DNA of 64,000 bases from Jaltomata sinuosa (lineage: Eukaryota; Streptophyta; Magnoliopsida; Solanales; Solanaceae): assembly GCA_003996215.1 (NCBI GenBank), contig QJPP01000805.1, positions 558,001-622,000 on the forward strand, read 5' to 3'. Positions 35,819-46,456 of this stretch are shown here, piece after piece. A model generated the notes under the pieces. The model was not told where the DNA came from. It ran no database searches and saw only the letters and a program-made list of their open reading frames with translations. How positions within the stretch are numbered: the first letter of the stretch is position 1; every line of letters begins with the position of its first letter. The translations under genes and the position numbers were made by a program.

Positions 35819-37314
35819 TGATAAGTCGGTAATCTACCAACTTATTTAGCCTATATCCATGAATTATTGCTATGTTTTGAATAGATTTAGAGGTTCTTAT
35901 GGCCTTTATTGATGTCTATGCAGGTACTTTTGATAGATGATGATAAACAAGGAAATGGACCCAAAAAGAGCTCAAAAGGAGTGAAGTGTGAAGCGTTCGG
36001 AAAAGCTGAAGAATTTGACGGAAGATGCGATGGTCGTGCGATACGCACAAGCCGAGGTGTGAACCACACCTCCTCCGCATAGAGCTGCAAAAATACTGAT
36101 AAGTCTGTTAAGGGGTGCGGTCACTGTGCGACGTGCACATCTCAAGGTTCCAACCGCACCCCTTTCGCACGGAGCTCCCAAATATAGCTGAAGTCATTGG
36201 TTCAACTGAAGGCAGGGTGCGACGCGTACATCACAACGTGCAAATTGTATGTCGCACCGCACACTTCCTGAAGGGCATTTTTGTCCTAATTTTTAGTGAT
36301 GTTTTGGGAAACTATAAAAGGCCTATTTAGGCACAATTGTAAATAACTTTTCTTCAGTTCTAAATATTCTAAAGAGCTTTTTGCATGGAGACTAAGTTTT
36401 CACCTCCATTGAGAAGAAGGTTTCAATCTAATTCTCTTGGTTAACACTTGTGTGCTCAAATTGAACCTAGAACTTGAGATTCAGCTCTAATGGAGGAGAT
36501 TTTGACTTACCCAGCTGGTATATCTTTCTCTCTTGCTATGAGTGGATAATTTCTCTTGTCTAGGGGTGTATTGATGATGGGTGCTTAACAAATGGGTGTG
36601 GGTGTTATTTATTATTTATTATAATTTCTTAATTGACATGGGTCTAGTAATTTCACCAAGTTTTAATCCTAAAATTGGTGGTTGCAAACATTAATTTTCA
36701 TTACTTGAGTATGTGATTACTTGAGAAAGGATTTCATGGTTTCGAATGTGAATTTACTAGTGGAAACTTGGGATCCACTTAGATTTGAGGCTAGAGATAG
36801 CTCTTATCGACGGAATCACCCATTTAAGGTTCTAAGCTAGAGATAGTGTGACCTCCCCAAGCTTAGATTGGTTGTTTATTGATCAAACCGATGATGCTCT
36901 AACCAAGATCATCGGATATAAGATTGTTGATCGAGAGATAAGCAATTCTTACCCATGACCAATGCTACTTATGTCATTAAGCAAGAATAAGTATGAATTG
37001 ATAATCACCCTATCCCATAACTAAAGCCCCATCGGATATGCATCCCTAGTCGTCTAGTCAACTTGGTACACCCGCTTTCGTTTTATTGCTTTTTAATTGA
37101 ATTGTGATTGCAGTGACAACATCCCAATTCCCCCATCCTTTACTTTATATTTTGAGCATTTACTCTCTCTTTGAACTCAATTTGATACAATATCTATTTA
37201 GCTACTCCATGTCCCTTGGGTACGACTCCGACACTCGTTGGGATTATAAATTTTGTTTTGATGCACGATCGACGTGGCCTCCAACTTTATAGAGCACGAT
37301 TTGAGCATTCATCA
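35819..37314 (+). repeat. 3' LTR of Athila-like element
   Basis: A 1496-bp LTR from TGATAAGTCGGTAATC to GAGCATTCATCA. Its ends match the solo LTR at 4304-5644 (reverse complement) and the LTRs at 50346 and 52654. Positions 36025-36262, about 205-445 bp from its start, hold a cluster of GTGCGA, GGTGCGGT and CGCACC words. It is followed at once by a chromovirus LTR remnant. Confidence 0.85.
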
Positions 37315-37639
37315 TATATTCTGTCTATATTTTTGTATTTTGGATAGACAGAGTCTGTCGTATAGCTATTCTTTACTTAGTCGCTCTTGTACTAGTGACA
37401 CCAGGTCCGGGTAGGTTCTCGTGTTGTTTTATCTATTTTGGTCACTTTAGGACCATCTTTTGTAAATTTTGTACGTTGTATGTATATATGCTATATATTC
37501 TATTGGCCCTATCTTTACATTTATATCTTCTGCTTTTCCTTAGTTTCATTATTATTATTGTCTTCCGCATCATTGGGTTTTGGCTTGTCTACTGGGGGGT
37601 TATGTAGATGTCATCATGGCCCAGTTTTGGGTCATGACA
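37315..37639 (+). repeat. Left LTR remnant (last 325 bp)
   Basis: It matches the end of the right LTR (about 44256-44577): AGACAGAGTCTGTCGTATAG, AGTGACACCAGGTCCGGGTA and GTCATCATGGCCCA. It ends GGTCATGACA. Confidence 0.9.
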
Positions 37640-37642
37640 GAG

Positions 37643-37654
37643 TGGTATTAGAGC
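37643..37654 (+). promoter_or_regulatory. Primer binding site
   Basis: TGGTATTAGAGC, one transition from the usual TGGTATCAGAGC, three bases after the LTR end. Confidence 0.85.
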
Positions 37655-37847
37655 TCTAGGTTCACCGATCTCACCAATACAAGAGAAAAGTGTCTAGTAG
37701 AGACTCGTGGATTGGTATAATGACGTTTGTAGCAAATCTGCAAGAGGTTATAAGACATTCCTAGGAAATATGTCATATTGTTTGATTCCTTATCATGCAT
37801 TCTTGACTTGATCAACTTCTGAGTATCTTTGTTTCACTCTTTCTCAG

Positions 37848-39899
37848 ATGGTTCGGATGAGATCTGCAGTGGGTGAGGACGAGGCCCCTGCATCTACAGT
37901 TAGAGCCCCAGCTAGGGGACGAGGTAGAGGTCGACCCAGAGGGCGATGTAGGGCATGGGCTGCGGCGCCAACTCGAGCCCAGGCTAGACTACCATCATCA
38001 GAGCCTAAGGTTAGAGTGGATGAGGTATAGTATGAGCCGAAGCATGTGGTGCCAGCCTAGCATATGGAAGGTTTTGTAGCTACTCCAGTGTTGCAGGACA
38101 CCTTGGTTTGATTGTTGGGGTTTCTCGAGGGTATGACTCCGCCCACAACTTTGTCGGCCACTCTGATTGTTTCTCAGGTTAAAGATAGGGGTCAGAATTC
38201 AGCTCAGGCAGCAGCACAGGGTTTAGGAGCGTAGCCTAGTGCTATGGCTCCCAAATTAGAGGTATTATAGGTTCCTACATTTTCTCCACCTCTTTCAGTC
38301 ATGCTAGCTATGTATTCTGAGGAGCAGAAGATGCTGGGTAGGTTCTTGAGATTGGGTCCTCCAAGGTTTTTAGGTGCTTCTAGGGAGGATGTGCATGAGT
38401 TTCTGATTAGATACCAGGAGAGGTTACATATTTTGGGATTAGTTGAGTCACATGGAGTAGATTACACCATTTTTCAGTTGGATCGTCTGGCAAAACAGTG
38501 GTGGAGGTCATATGTTGCTTGCAAACCAGCCGGGTCACCTCCACTTACTTGGGCCCAGTTCTCCATAACTTTTCTGGAGAAGTATATACCGCGTAGCATG
38601 AGAGAGCGGTTCATGGATCAGTTCTCTGGGTTAGATCAGGGCTCCATGACTGTGACTGAGTATGAGTTTTGCTTCCACCAGTTGTCCAGACAGGCCACTA
38701 TGATTCTGCCCACCGAGCATAGGAGAGTACGCCGATTTGTTTGATGTTTGACCTTACATCTTTGCTTGTCCATAGAGGGTATGGTAGCATCAGGTCAGTC
38801 TTTTCTGGAGTTAGTTGATCATGCTCGTACTATTGAGAGCGTACTTTGCAAGGCCCAAGGGGCCAGTGATAAGAGGCCCTGCCATCAGGGCAGTTTCAGT
38901 GATTCAAAGGCCCGTAGTAGAGGCTACTATGGTAGAGGTCAGCACCAGCAGCGCTTCCAGTCGAGCCAGCATGTTTAGGCAGCTTTATAGACTTCTGACA
39001 GTCATAATAGCCATAGTATCGTTCCTGCTCCATAAGGTAATCATTCAGGGTCCACAAGTCGTGGTAGTCATTCTGATTCAACCGGGTCTTCATAACGGAG
39101 TACATTTGGTCGGGGTTGTTATGAGTGTGGTGAGATAGGCCACTTTGCAAGAGAGTGCCCATCGGTACAGCACCCTAGGCATCAGGATCAGTCAATTCAG
39201 GCCCCCAAGGCTCCAGCACCACCAGCTAGAGGCGGTTCACAGGGTAGTAGGGGTGGTCTCTAGGGTAGTAAAGGTGGTCCTCAGTTCGGTAGGTCAGGTG
39301 GTCGGGGAGGTCGGGGCCACATGTATGCCGTTCCAGGCCGGATAGAGGTTGAGGCTTTAGATGTTGTGATCACAGGTACAATCTCCTTTTGCCATCAGTT
39401 TGCTTCTACTTTGTTTGATTCGGGGTCTACATTATCATATGTATCTGCTTATTATGCTACCCGTCTGGAGTCTGCTTATGAGTCCTTGCCTGCTCCCTTG
39501 AATGTATCTACCTCAGTAGGTGATTCTTTAGTAGTGGATCAGGTGTATCGGGCTTGTGTGGTGATTATCTTGGGGTACGACACGTAGGTAGACTTGATTA
39601 TTCTCTATATGGTTGATTTTGATATGATCTTGGGCATGGATTGGTTGTCTCCTTATCATGCGGTCTTAGATTGCTTTGCTAAGACTGTTAGTCTTTGGAT
39701 GCCTGGTATACCTCCTACCATATGGAAGGGTGCCGATAGCCACATGCCGAGGGGTGTTATATCCTTTTTGAGTGCCCAACGATTGGTTGGGAAGGGGTGC
39801 TTATCTTATCTTGCCTACGTCCGTGATACTAGTGCCACCACACCTTCTCTTGAGTCAGTTCCTGTGGTTTGTGAGTATTTGTATTCTTGCTTGTGTTGA
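37848..39899 (+). pseudogene. gag-pro: gag-protease of chromovirus, single frame with 12 stops
   Basis: Everything from the ATG at 37848 stays in one frame. The N-terminus is Arg/Gly/Pro-rich. The capsid domain (38301-38744) contains FLGASREDVHEFLIRYQE, WWRSYVACK, WAQFSITFLEKYIP and QGSMTVTEYEF. An intact zinc knuckle CYECGEIGHFAREC lies at 39117-39158. The protease holds TLFDSGSTLSYV with its active-site D-S-G, and then FDMILGMDWLS. Stops at 38028, 38058, 38109, 38232, 38268, 38742, 38976, 38988, 39033, 39093, 39261 and 39585 are TAG, TGA or TAA; nearly all can come from CAG, CGA or CAA by one C-to-T change (38742 less clearly). After VPVVCEY the RT should begin but does not. Confidence 0.9.
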
Positions 39900-41396
39900 G
39901 GCTAGATCTTCCTTGTTGGAGCTGATTCGAGCACATCAGTTTGATGATGCGAGGTTGGGGATCATTTGTGACAAGGTGTTGAGTGGTGAGGCTAGGAAGG
40001 CGACTTTAGATTTAGAGGGCATTTTGAGGATCAAGGGTCATATCTGTGTTCCTAGAGTTAGTGACTTGGTCAGATTGATATTGGAGGAGGCTTATTGTTC
40101 TAGATATTCTATTCATCCTGTGGCAACTAAGATGTATTATGACTTGAGGCAGCACTACTGGTGGCGTGGGATAAAGAGGGATATTTTAGATTTCGTATCT
40201 AGGTGCTTGAACTATCAGCAGGTGAAGTTTGAGCACCAGAGGCCCGGTGGCTTATCTCAGAGGCTACCCATTCCAGAGTGGAAATGGGAGCGGATTGCCA
40301 TGGACTTTGTAGTCAGTTTGCCATGTACTTTGCGGAGATTTGTTGCTATTTAGGTTATCATGGATAGGTTGACAAAGTCTGCTCACTTTTTGTCGGTTCA
40401 GACTTCCTACAGTTTTGAGAGGTTGGCTTAGATCCATATTTGGGAGATTGTCCATTTGCATGGTGTGTTAGTTTCTATCATCTCTGATCGAGGTACTCAG
40501 TTCACTTCACACTTCTAGCGGTCTATTCAAAGAGAGTTGAGTACTAAAGTTGAGCTTAGCACCGCTTTTCATCCGTAGACTGACGGTCAGTCAGAGCGTA
40601 CCATTAAGGTTCTGGACGAAATGTTAAAAGCCTGTGTTATTGATTTTGATGGTCAGTGGGACCAGTGTTTAGCCTTGGCAGAGTTTGCATATAATAATAG
40701 TTACCATTCCAGCATTCAGATGGCTCTATTCGAGGCTTTGTATGGCAGGCGGTGCAGATCTTTGGAGGGTTGGTTTAATGCTTTCGAGGTTAGGCCATGG
40801 GGTACCGACTTGCTTCGTGATTCTATGGATAGGGTTTGAGTTATTCAGGAGAGACTTCACACTGCCCAGAGTAGGTAGAAGAGTTATGCTGACCGAAGAG
40901 TTTGAGATGTAAAGTTCATGGTGGGTGACAGTGTGTTCCTTCGGGTATTACCCATGAAGGGCGTGATGAGGTTCGGGAGGAAGGGTAAGCTTAGTCCGAG
41001 GTTTATTGGGCCATTTGAGATCTTTCATCATATTAGAGAGGTTGCTTATGAGTTAGCCTTACCTCCTGCTCTTTCCAGTGTGCATCCTGTGTTTCATGTC
41101 TCTATATTGCGGCAGTATATTCCGGATGAGTCTCACGTGCTTCAGTTAGAGTCAGTTTAGTTGGATGTGTCCTTAGCCTTTGAGGAGGATCCTGTTGCTA
41201 TTTTGGATAGGCAGGTTAGGAAGTTGAGATCCAAGGATATCCCATCAGTCAAGGTTCATAGGAGGCATCATCCTGTTGAGGAGGCTACTTGGGAGATCAA
41301 GACCGATATGCGGACCCATTATCCTCATCTTTTCGAGTCTTCAGGTACTATCCTTTTTCTAACTTTCGCGGATGAAAGTTCTTTTAGTAATGGATG
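39893..41396 (+). pseudogene. pol: Integrase and chromodomain of chromovirus, single frame with 8 stops
   Basis: It begins within the linker before integrase (EARSSLLELIRAHQFDD), then the H2C2 finger, in which two ligands are Tyr (MYYDL and CLNYQQ), each explained by one transition. The core has AMDFVVSLP, ISDRGTQFTSHF and GQSERT, so the D-D-E residues remain. The C-terminal part has PMKGVMRFGRKGKLSPRFIG and VHPVFHVSILR, and the end ILDRQVRKLRSKDIPSVKV with VEEATWE is the chromodomain-like tail that targets heterochromatin. Stops at 40351, 40429, 40516, 40576, 40837, 40876, 40903 and 41158 are all of transition type. No frameshift is seen. Confidence 0.92.
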
Positions 41397-41397
41397 T

Positions 41398-44300
41398 TGT
41401 AATGACCCTCCAGGTCATTTTCTATTTTCTATATTTTGTCTGTGTTTCGAGCTTTCCCTCAGTGGCTACAGGTCATTTATGACTTATCAGGACTGATGGC
41501 TCGGTGCCCGGGCCGTTTGTTAGGTCGTTACGATCATTTACCTATTTTAGAACTTGAACTTAAAAATCCTTGACTTTGATCAACTTTCTTGGTAAACATG
41601 CTTAAAATTGAATTCCGACAGTTCTGTTGGCTCCAGAATGGGGATTTTGGTCTAGTAGGACCATAAGTCTGGGTTTGAGTGCTTTCAGTTTGGTTTTGGG
41701 TTGCTTTATGTGTTTCCAAGCCAGTTTGGCTGGTAGGGTTGACCTTGGTCAATATTCGGAGAAGACGGCCTTGGATGGAAATTTTGTCAGCGTTGTTAGC
41801 TCTGGAATGTCAACTTTGGGCTAGAGGGACCTTGGGTTCGGATCCCAGAGCTTCTGGACTAGTTTTGGGGTTTTGAGTTCCGAGTCAGTTTTGGGCACGG
41901 GGCCCACTTTTTGTTAAAACAATCTCCGTTGGGAATTTTGTTGATTCCATTGAGTTCAGAATGTTATTTCTGGAAGGGTAGCATGATTGGTTTATGTTCA
42001 CGGGGTTCCGAATAAGTCCCGAGGGTTCATCGGATGAACTTTTCACCTTGGTGAATTGCTAATTGTTGTAATAAAGTTGCAGACTGTTTTGGTCTTTGCG
42101 ATCGTGAGGTGTCCATCGCGTTTGCAATGGTCTAGTTCGTGAGGTGTCCATCGCGTTTGCAATGGTCTAGTTTCTTGACCATCATGATCACGAAGGTTGC
42201 TCTTCTCATTCGCAATGAAGCAGGCAGTGGCCTGCTCTACGCGATCGTGTGGCTGGCCTGTCGCTATCTCGATGGTCTGGCTCGCTCTTCTTCGCAAATG
42301 CGGGGGGTCCTGTGGCGATCACAATGAAGGACCCCAGACAGCTATTTAAGCTGTCCACTTTGTTTTCTCCTCCAACATTTTAAAATTTCTCCATTGTTAA
42401 GCATTCAAGCTCTGGTTCCAGCTCCTTATCTTAGCATACTCCATCTGGTAAGTCCCCATCTGTCCCTCTCCTCTTTTTGGTTGTTATTCCCGTTAAATCC
42501 CGTTAATTTTTCATTGATTCCTTGTTAAATCCTTTGAATTAGTAGCACTTCTGGGTTGTTTTGAGCCCCGAAATGAACTCCGTTCGTGCTCAAATTTTGG
42601 ACATGGGTTCCTTAACCCACTGTAGATATAATTGCGGTTTTTGTTTTCTCATTCTTTGCACGGACCCCGAGGGTCATTTTTCCGACCTAATTTCATTGGT
42701 GCTTGATCTAGTGGTATATTTATGGGGATTCTATTTATTGTTGTAGGATCCCTATTCAATATCACTGCAGTTTCTTTTCGGATGGCTGTAGGATGGCCCC
42801 TTGTAGGTGGTAGGGTAGGGTGGGTGGTACTGACCCGAGGGTCATTTTTCTGACCTAATTTTTGGCTTGATTTTCCGTATATCAATATGGGTGTCGTTCT
42901 TCTCGTCTTGACACCTAGTTTATATTTTTGATAGCGTGGCAGCTTTCTGAGGCTGTTCGAAAGGGGAAGGCACATGAGTGACGCTTCATGTTTGGAGTTT
43001 GACCCCGAGGTAGGTTACGGTTTACTTCTAGACTGAGTTTAGTTAGATTTTATATACCATATGTTACTGGAACATTAGGTTGGACTTTAGGTGGTATTAG
43101 GCTTAAATCTTGTGATTTATATTATTACGGACTTTTCGGATCATAGATTAGAATTTACTCACGCTATCCTTAGTCTAGGAGCCTGTAGTATTGTTATGCC
43201 TAGCATAGAATCCTTAGTATGCTCTTAGGAGATTTTAGAGGTAGAGTATATGCTCGTAGTGGTCTCCGTATTATTTTCTACTATTTTCACTTTAATTGTT
43301 GGTTGTGTGTAACTGTGGGCCCGAGGCCATAGCTTGGATTTGGATGGAGTTTCCAGGTCAGTTCTCTTGTTTTAGAGGGTATTTTGCCCTGTTTTTCCTT
43401 GTGGTGTGCAACTTCCTCTGATTATGGATACTTCATGCTCATATTGCATTGCATATTCTCGATACATAAAAGGAAGGTTTTCGAGGTTTTTGGATTTAAA
43501 ACTGGAGATTTACTATGGATACTGTGGTTCTTGGATGTTTGAAGAGTTATACTGGGTTTACTACTGATTTTGGAAAGGAAAGGAAAAGTACTACTTTTAT
43601 GCCGGTCCAAGGGATATACCCAGACCTTTTCTCTGCTATTTTCAAAGATGCATACTCATAGTCCGATGCGGTATTATGGACACCCGATGCGTTATTCTGG
43701 GCCTTATTTTCATTCATATATATATATATATACTTATAGTCTGATGCGGTATTTCGGACCTCCAATGCATTATTCTAGGTTTTTACTTCCTATATGCACA
43801 CATACATATATATGCATAGTCCGATGCGGTATTCCGTGCACCCGATGTGGTATTCTAGATTTATACTATTATGCATTCATACATCACATCATATCTCATA
43901 GCATTGCATCGACTTGGGTGTACTTGGCATGTCGGTTGCTTGCTTTGATTTTATTATTATTGCCCTCTTATTGGTTAGGATATTTCTATTTTCAGTTTTA
44001 TAACTAGATTTAGGTGGATCCCGATATTTTGTGTACTTTCCTATAACTTATTTTATATATTATCTTTCTGTGCTCGGTCGGCCTATGATGCCTACTGGGT
44101 ACCCGTTATCTTGGTACTCATACTACAGTGTGCATCTTTTTCTGATGCAGCACCTATTACGAGCAACCCTCATTGTTTCTCCTGTCGTTCGAGGCCTGTT
44201 GCAGTTCGGATCGCGGTGAGCTCCCGTCGCTTTTGGAGACTTTACATGCTTTTCATCTTGTATATTATGTCTATATTTTTATATTTTGGATAGACAGAGT

Positions 44301-44577
44301 CTGTCGTATAGCTACTCCTTACTTAGTCACTCTTGTACTAGTGACACCAGGTCCGGGTAGGTTCTCGTATTGTTTTGTCTCTTTCGTTCACTTTAGGGCT
44401 ATCTTTTGTATATTTTTTACGTTGGTATGTATATATGCTATTGGCCCTGTCATTTCATTTATATCTTCCGCTTTTCCTTAGTTTAATTATTATTATTATC
44501 TTCCGCATCATCAGGTTTTAGCTTGTCTATTGAGAGGTTATGTAGACGCCATCATGGCCCAATTTTGGATGGTAACA
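41398..44577 (+). repeat. Right LTR of chromovirus (3.18 kb)
   Basis: It runs from TGTAATGACCCTCC to GGATGGTAACA. Its start matches 17873, 23510 (minus) and 52281. Positions 42060-42330, about 660-930 bp from its start, hold GCGATCGTGAGG, TCCATCGCGTTTGC (twice, in a 37-bp direct repeat), ATCACGAAGG and ACGCGATCGTG. A tandem repeat sits at 43657-43890. Confidence 0.92.
43657..43890 (+). repeat. Tandem repeat of about 79 bp, three units
   Basis: Units starting near 43657, 43735 and 43815 share CATAGTCCGATGCGGTATT and then CCCGATGCGTTATTCT, with TA-rich spacers including an (AT)n run near 43715. It lies inside the chromovirus LTR. Confidence 0.8.
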
Positions 44578-46380
44578 GTGTGTGTATATATATATATATA
44601 TTCTAATAATGATCATAAATTTGCACAAATATGATAGCTAGAGAATGTCTTATGTATAATTTCATCTTGCTTAATTGATAAATCTTCATATAGGTTGTGT
44701 TCATGGTAACATGACTTCTTCGTGTCATATGTGTAGTGAAAACAGTAAATAGACAGTCACAGTTTTTTAAATTTTTTGCATGAAATCGATCATAAAGAGT
44801 AAGTGTTATTAACAAATCCTATCCTATCCACAATCAAGAATTCAGTAATTTATAGAAACAAACGCAATGAAAAGTAAAACAATAAATTGAGTAAAAATGG
44901 GAGACCAACCAAAAATAATGTATGTCAATTACTTGTTCATATTTCAAGTCCTCTGAACAATCAATAAAGAGACAAATTCCTGTGTAACCTGCAAATAATG
45001 TTAATATTTAATTAGCATGAATAAAAATCTAATTTTTAAAGTAAATAAAAAAATGACTATAAAATAGAAATAATGTTGCAATGGTCATTTCTCTAAATAG
45101 AGCAGAATAAAAAGACTTGGTAAGAATTTATAATAATATTTACATATAGACGACACTCATTAAATTATACATCTATTATTTAATAAGAAGAAGCAAAACT
45201 AAAGCAAAACTTAGTACATATCTTTTGCCTTATTCATTGTGTTGCTGTAGTTTTGTACTTCTTCTGCAGAGATAATATCCTTCCAACAGGTCTCAACACT
45301 TTGGGGTTTGACTGTAAATGGGATTAGAGGAAGTGAGATTTGAAAGGAGTAAAATTGCAGTAACGTATAAGAAGAAAAACAAATGGTTTATTAGAGAATT
45401 TTGAATCGGTGTAGTATATTTTTCACTAAGGAGTTGCAAATGAATTCTGTAACGGCATGTAATATCATTTACAATGGTAATTATTCTGATTGTAAATGGG
45501 ATTAAAAGAAGTAAATGTTGATTAATGCTGAAACGTGGATTAATGAGGTGGTTGTTGGACTTTTAAAAATATCACATAAATTCAAATAAAAATGATTAAA
45601 AGCCAAAAAATTGTGGTAAAAGATAAATAGCAATCCTAGCTTTAGAGAGCGCCACGTCAGTATTCTTAAAACCCTCTTTTATATAAATATATAGATTATT
45701 TTTTAACTACTTAAACTTTTAACTAATTTAACATTACGAATAAAACTAATTTAACACATTAGAATTATGAAATTAGCTAAATAACAAATTCATAATTAGA
45801 TAAATAATAAAAAATTAAAATTTAATAAATAATTAACATTTAATAACAATTAACACTTAATAAACTACTAACATTTAACAACTAATAATTAACATCTAAT
45901 TTACAATTAAAAACTAAAGTATAAACCAAAAACAAACCACTGGTGAATTCAATTTTTGAAATAAAAATGAAAATGGTAAATAACACAATTTTTTGAAAAA
46001 CGAGACTAACAAACAAACAAAAATGTTTTTGATATAGATTTTTATGCATTGAACGAGATTCGAGCCTAAAATATTGTGTAGAGTTTGATTTTGAATCAAA
46101 TTGTAAGTTGATTTTTTTTTGGGATACTCTAGATTCGAGCCTAAAATATTGCTCTTCGATGCAAATATACCTAAATTTTTTATTTTGGTAGAGTTTTTTA
46201 ACGCAAAAGTAACATTATTTTTCTCAAAGTGGGGCCGACTTTAATGGTTTATCATTTTTTTTTCAAAAACAATGGGAGACCAATGGAGGAGAAAAAAAAA
46301 TCAATTAAACAAATTTCTATTTTAATTAATACTCTAATAAATTGAAGTGAGGAGAAAATTCCATTAAGCAGAAACTAATT
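44578..46380. other. Unassigned AT-rich interval
   Basis: A (TA)n run at 44585-44602 opens it. No ORF with protein features is present. The phrase GTAAATGGGATTA occurs near 45316 and 45492, about 180 bp apart. A perfect 10-bp inverted repeat CATTTACAAT / ATTGTAAATG lies at 45466-45498. From 45690 to 45910 there is cryptic simple sequence built on TTAACATTTAATA. It could hold a MITE or a Helitron, but I could not define termini. Confidence 0.4.
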
Positions 46381-46456
46381 TGAGATGGTCAAGCCCTTGA
46401 AAAAAGCTCTCTAGTCATCTTTAACCCGAACTTCAGGCCACCGTTTCACTGCCGGT

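Larger units (their letters stand above)
25079..37314 (+). mobile_element. Athila/Tat-like LTR element with gag and PF20167-type ORF, no pol
   Basis: The order is gag (25163-26494), a short post-pol-like sequence (26495-27277), an hAT insertion (27286-31246), leader (31255-32179), PF20167-type ORF (32180-33709), long 3' untranslated region with CCTAAGTTTGGGGG repeats, and 3' LTR (35819-37314). Subtracting the hAT element leaves about 8.3 kb. The gag stops at the motif that normally leads into protease, and no protease, RT, RNase H or integrase is present. The 5' LTR is not visible; the left boundary is set after the CACTA fragment. It depended on another element for pol functions. Confidence 0.8.
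37315..44577 (+). mobile_element. Chromovirus (Tekay/Del-like) lacking RT and RNase H
   Basis: A remnant of the left LTR (37315-37639), primer site, gag-protease (37848-39899), integrase and chromodomain (39893-41396) and a full right LTR (41398-44577). The reverse transcriptase and RNase H are deleted between the end of protease and the start of the integrase linker. Some 20 in-frame stops remain, nearly all of transition type. The left LTR lacks about 2.85 kb; the Athila-like 3' LTR abuts it. It is an old, non-autonomous derivative. Confidence 0.92.
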
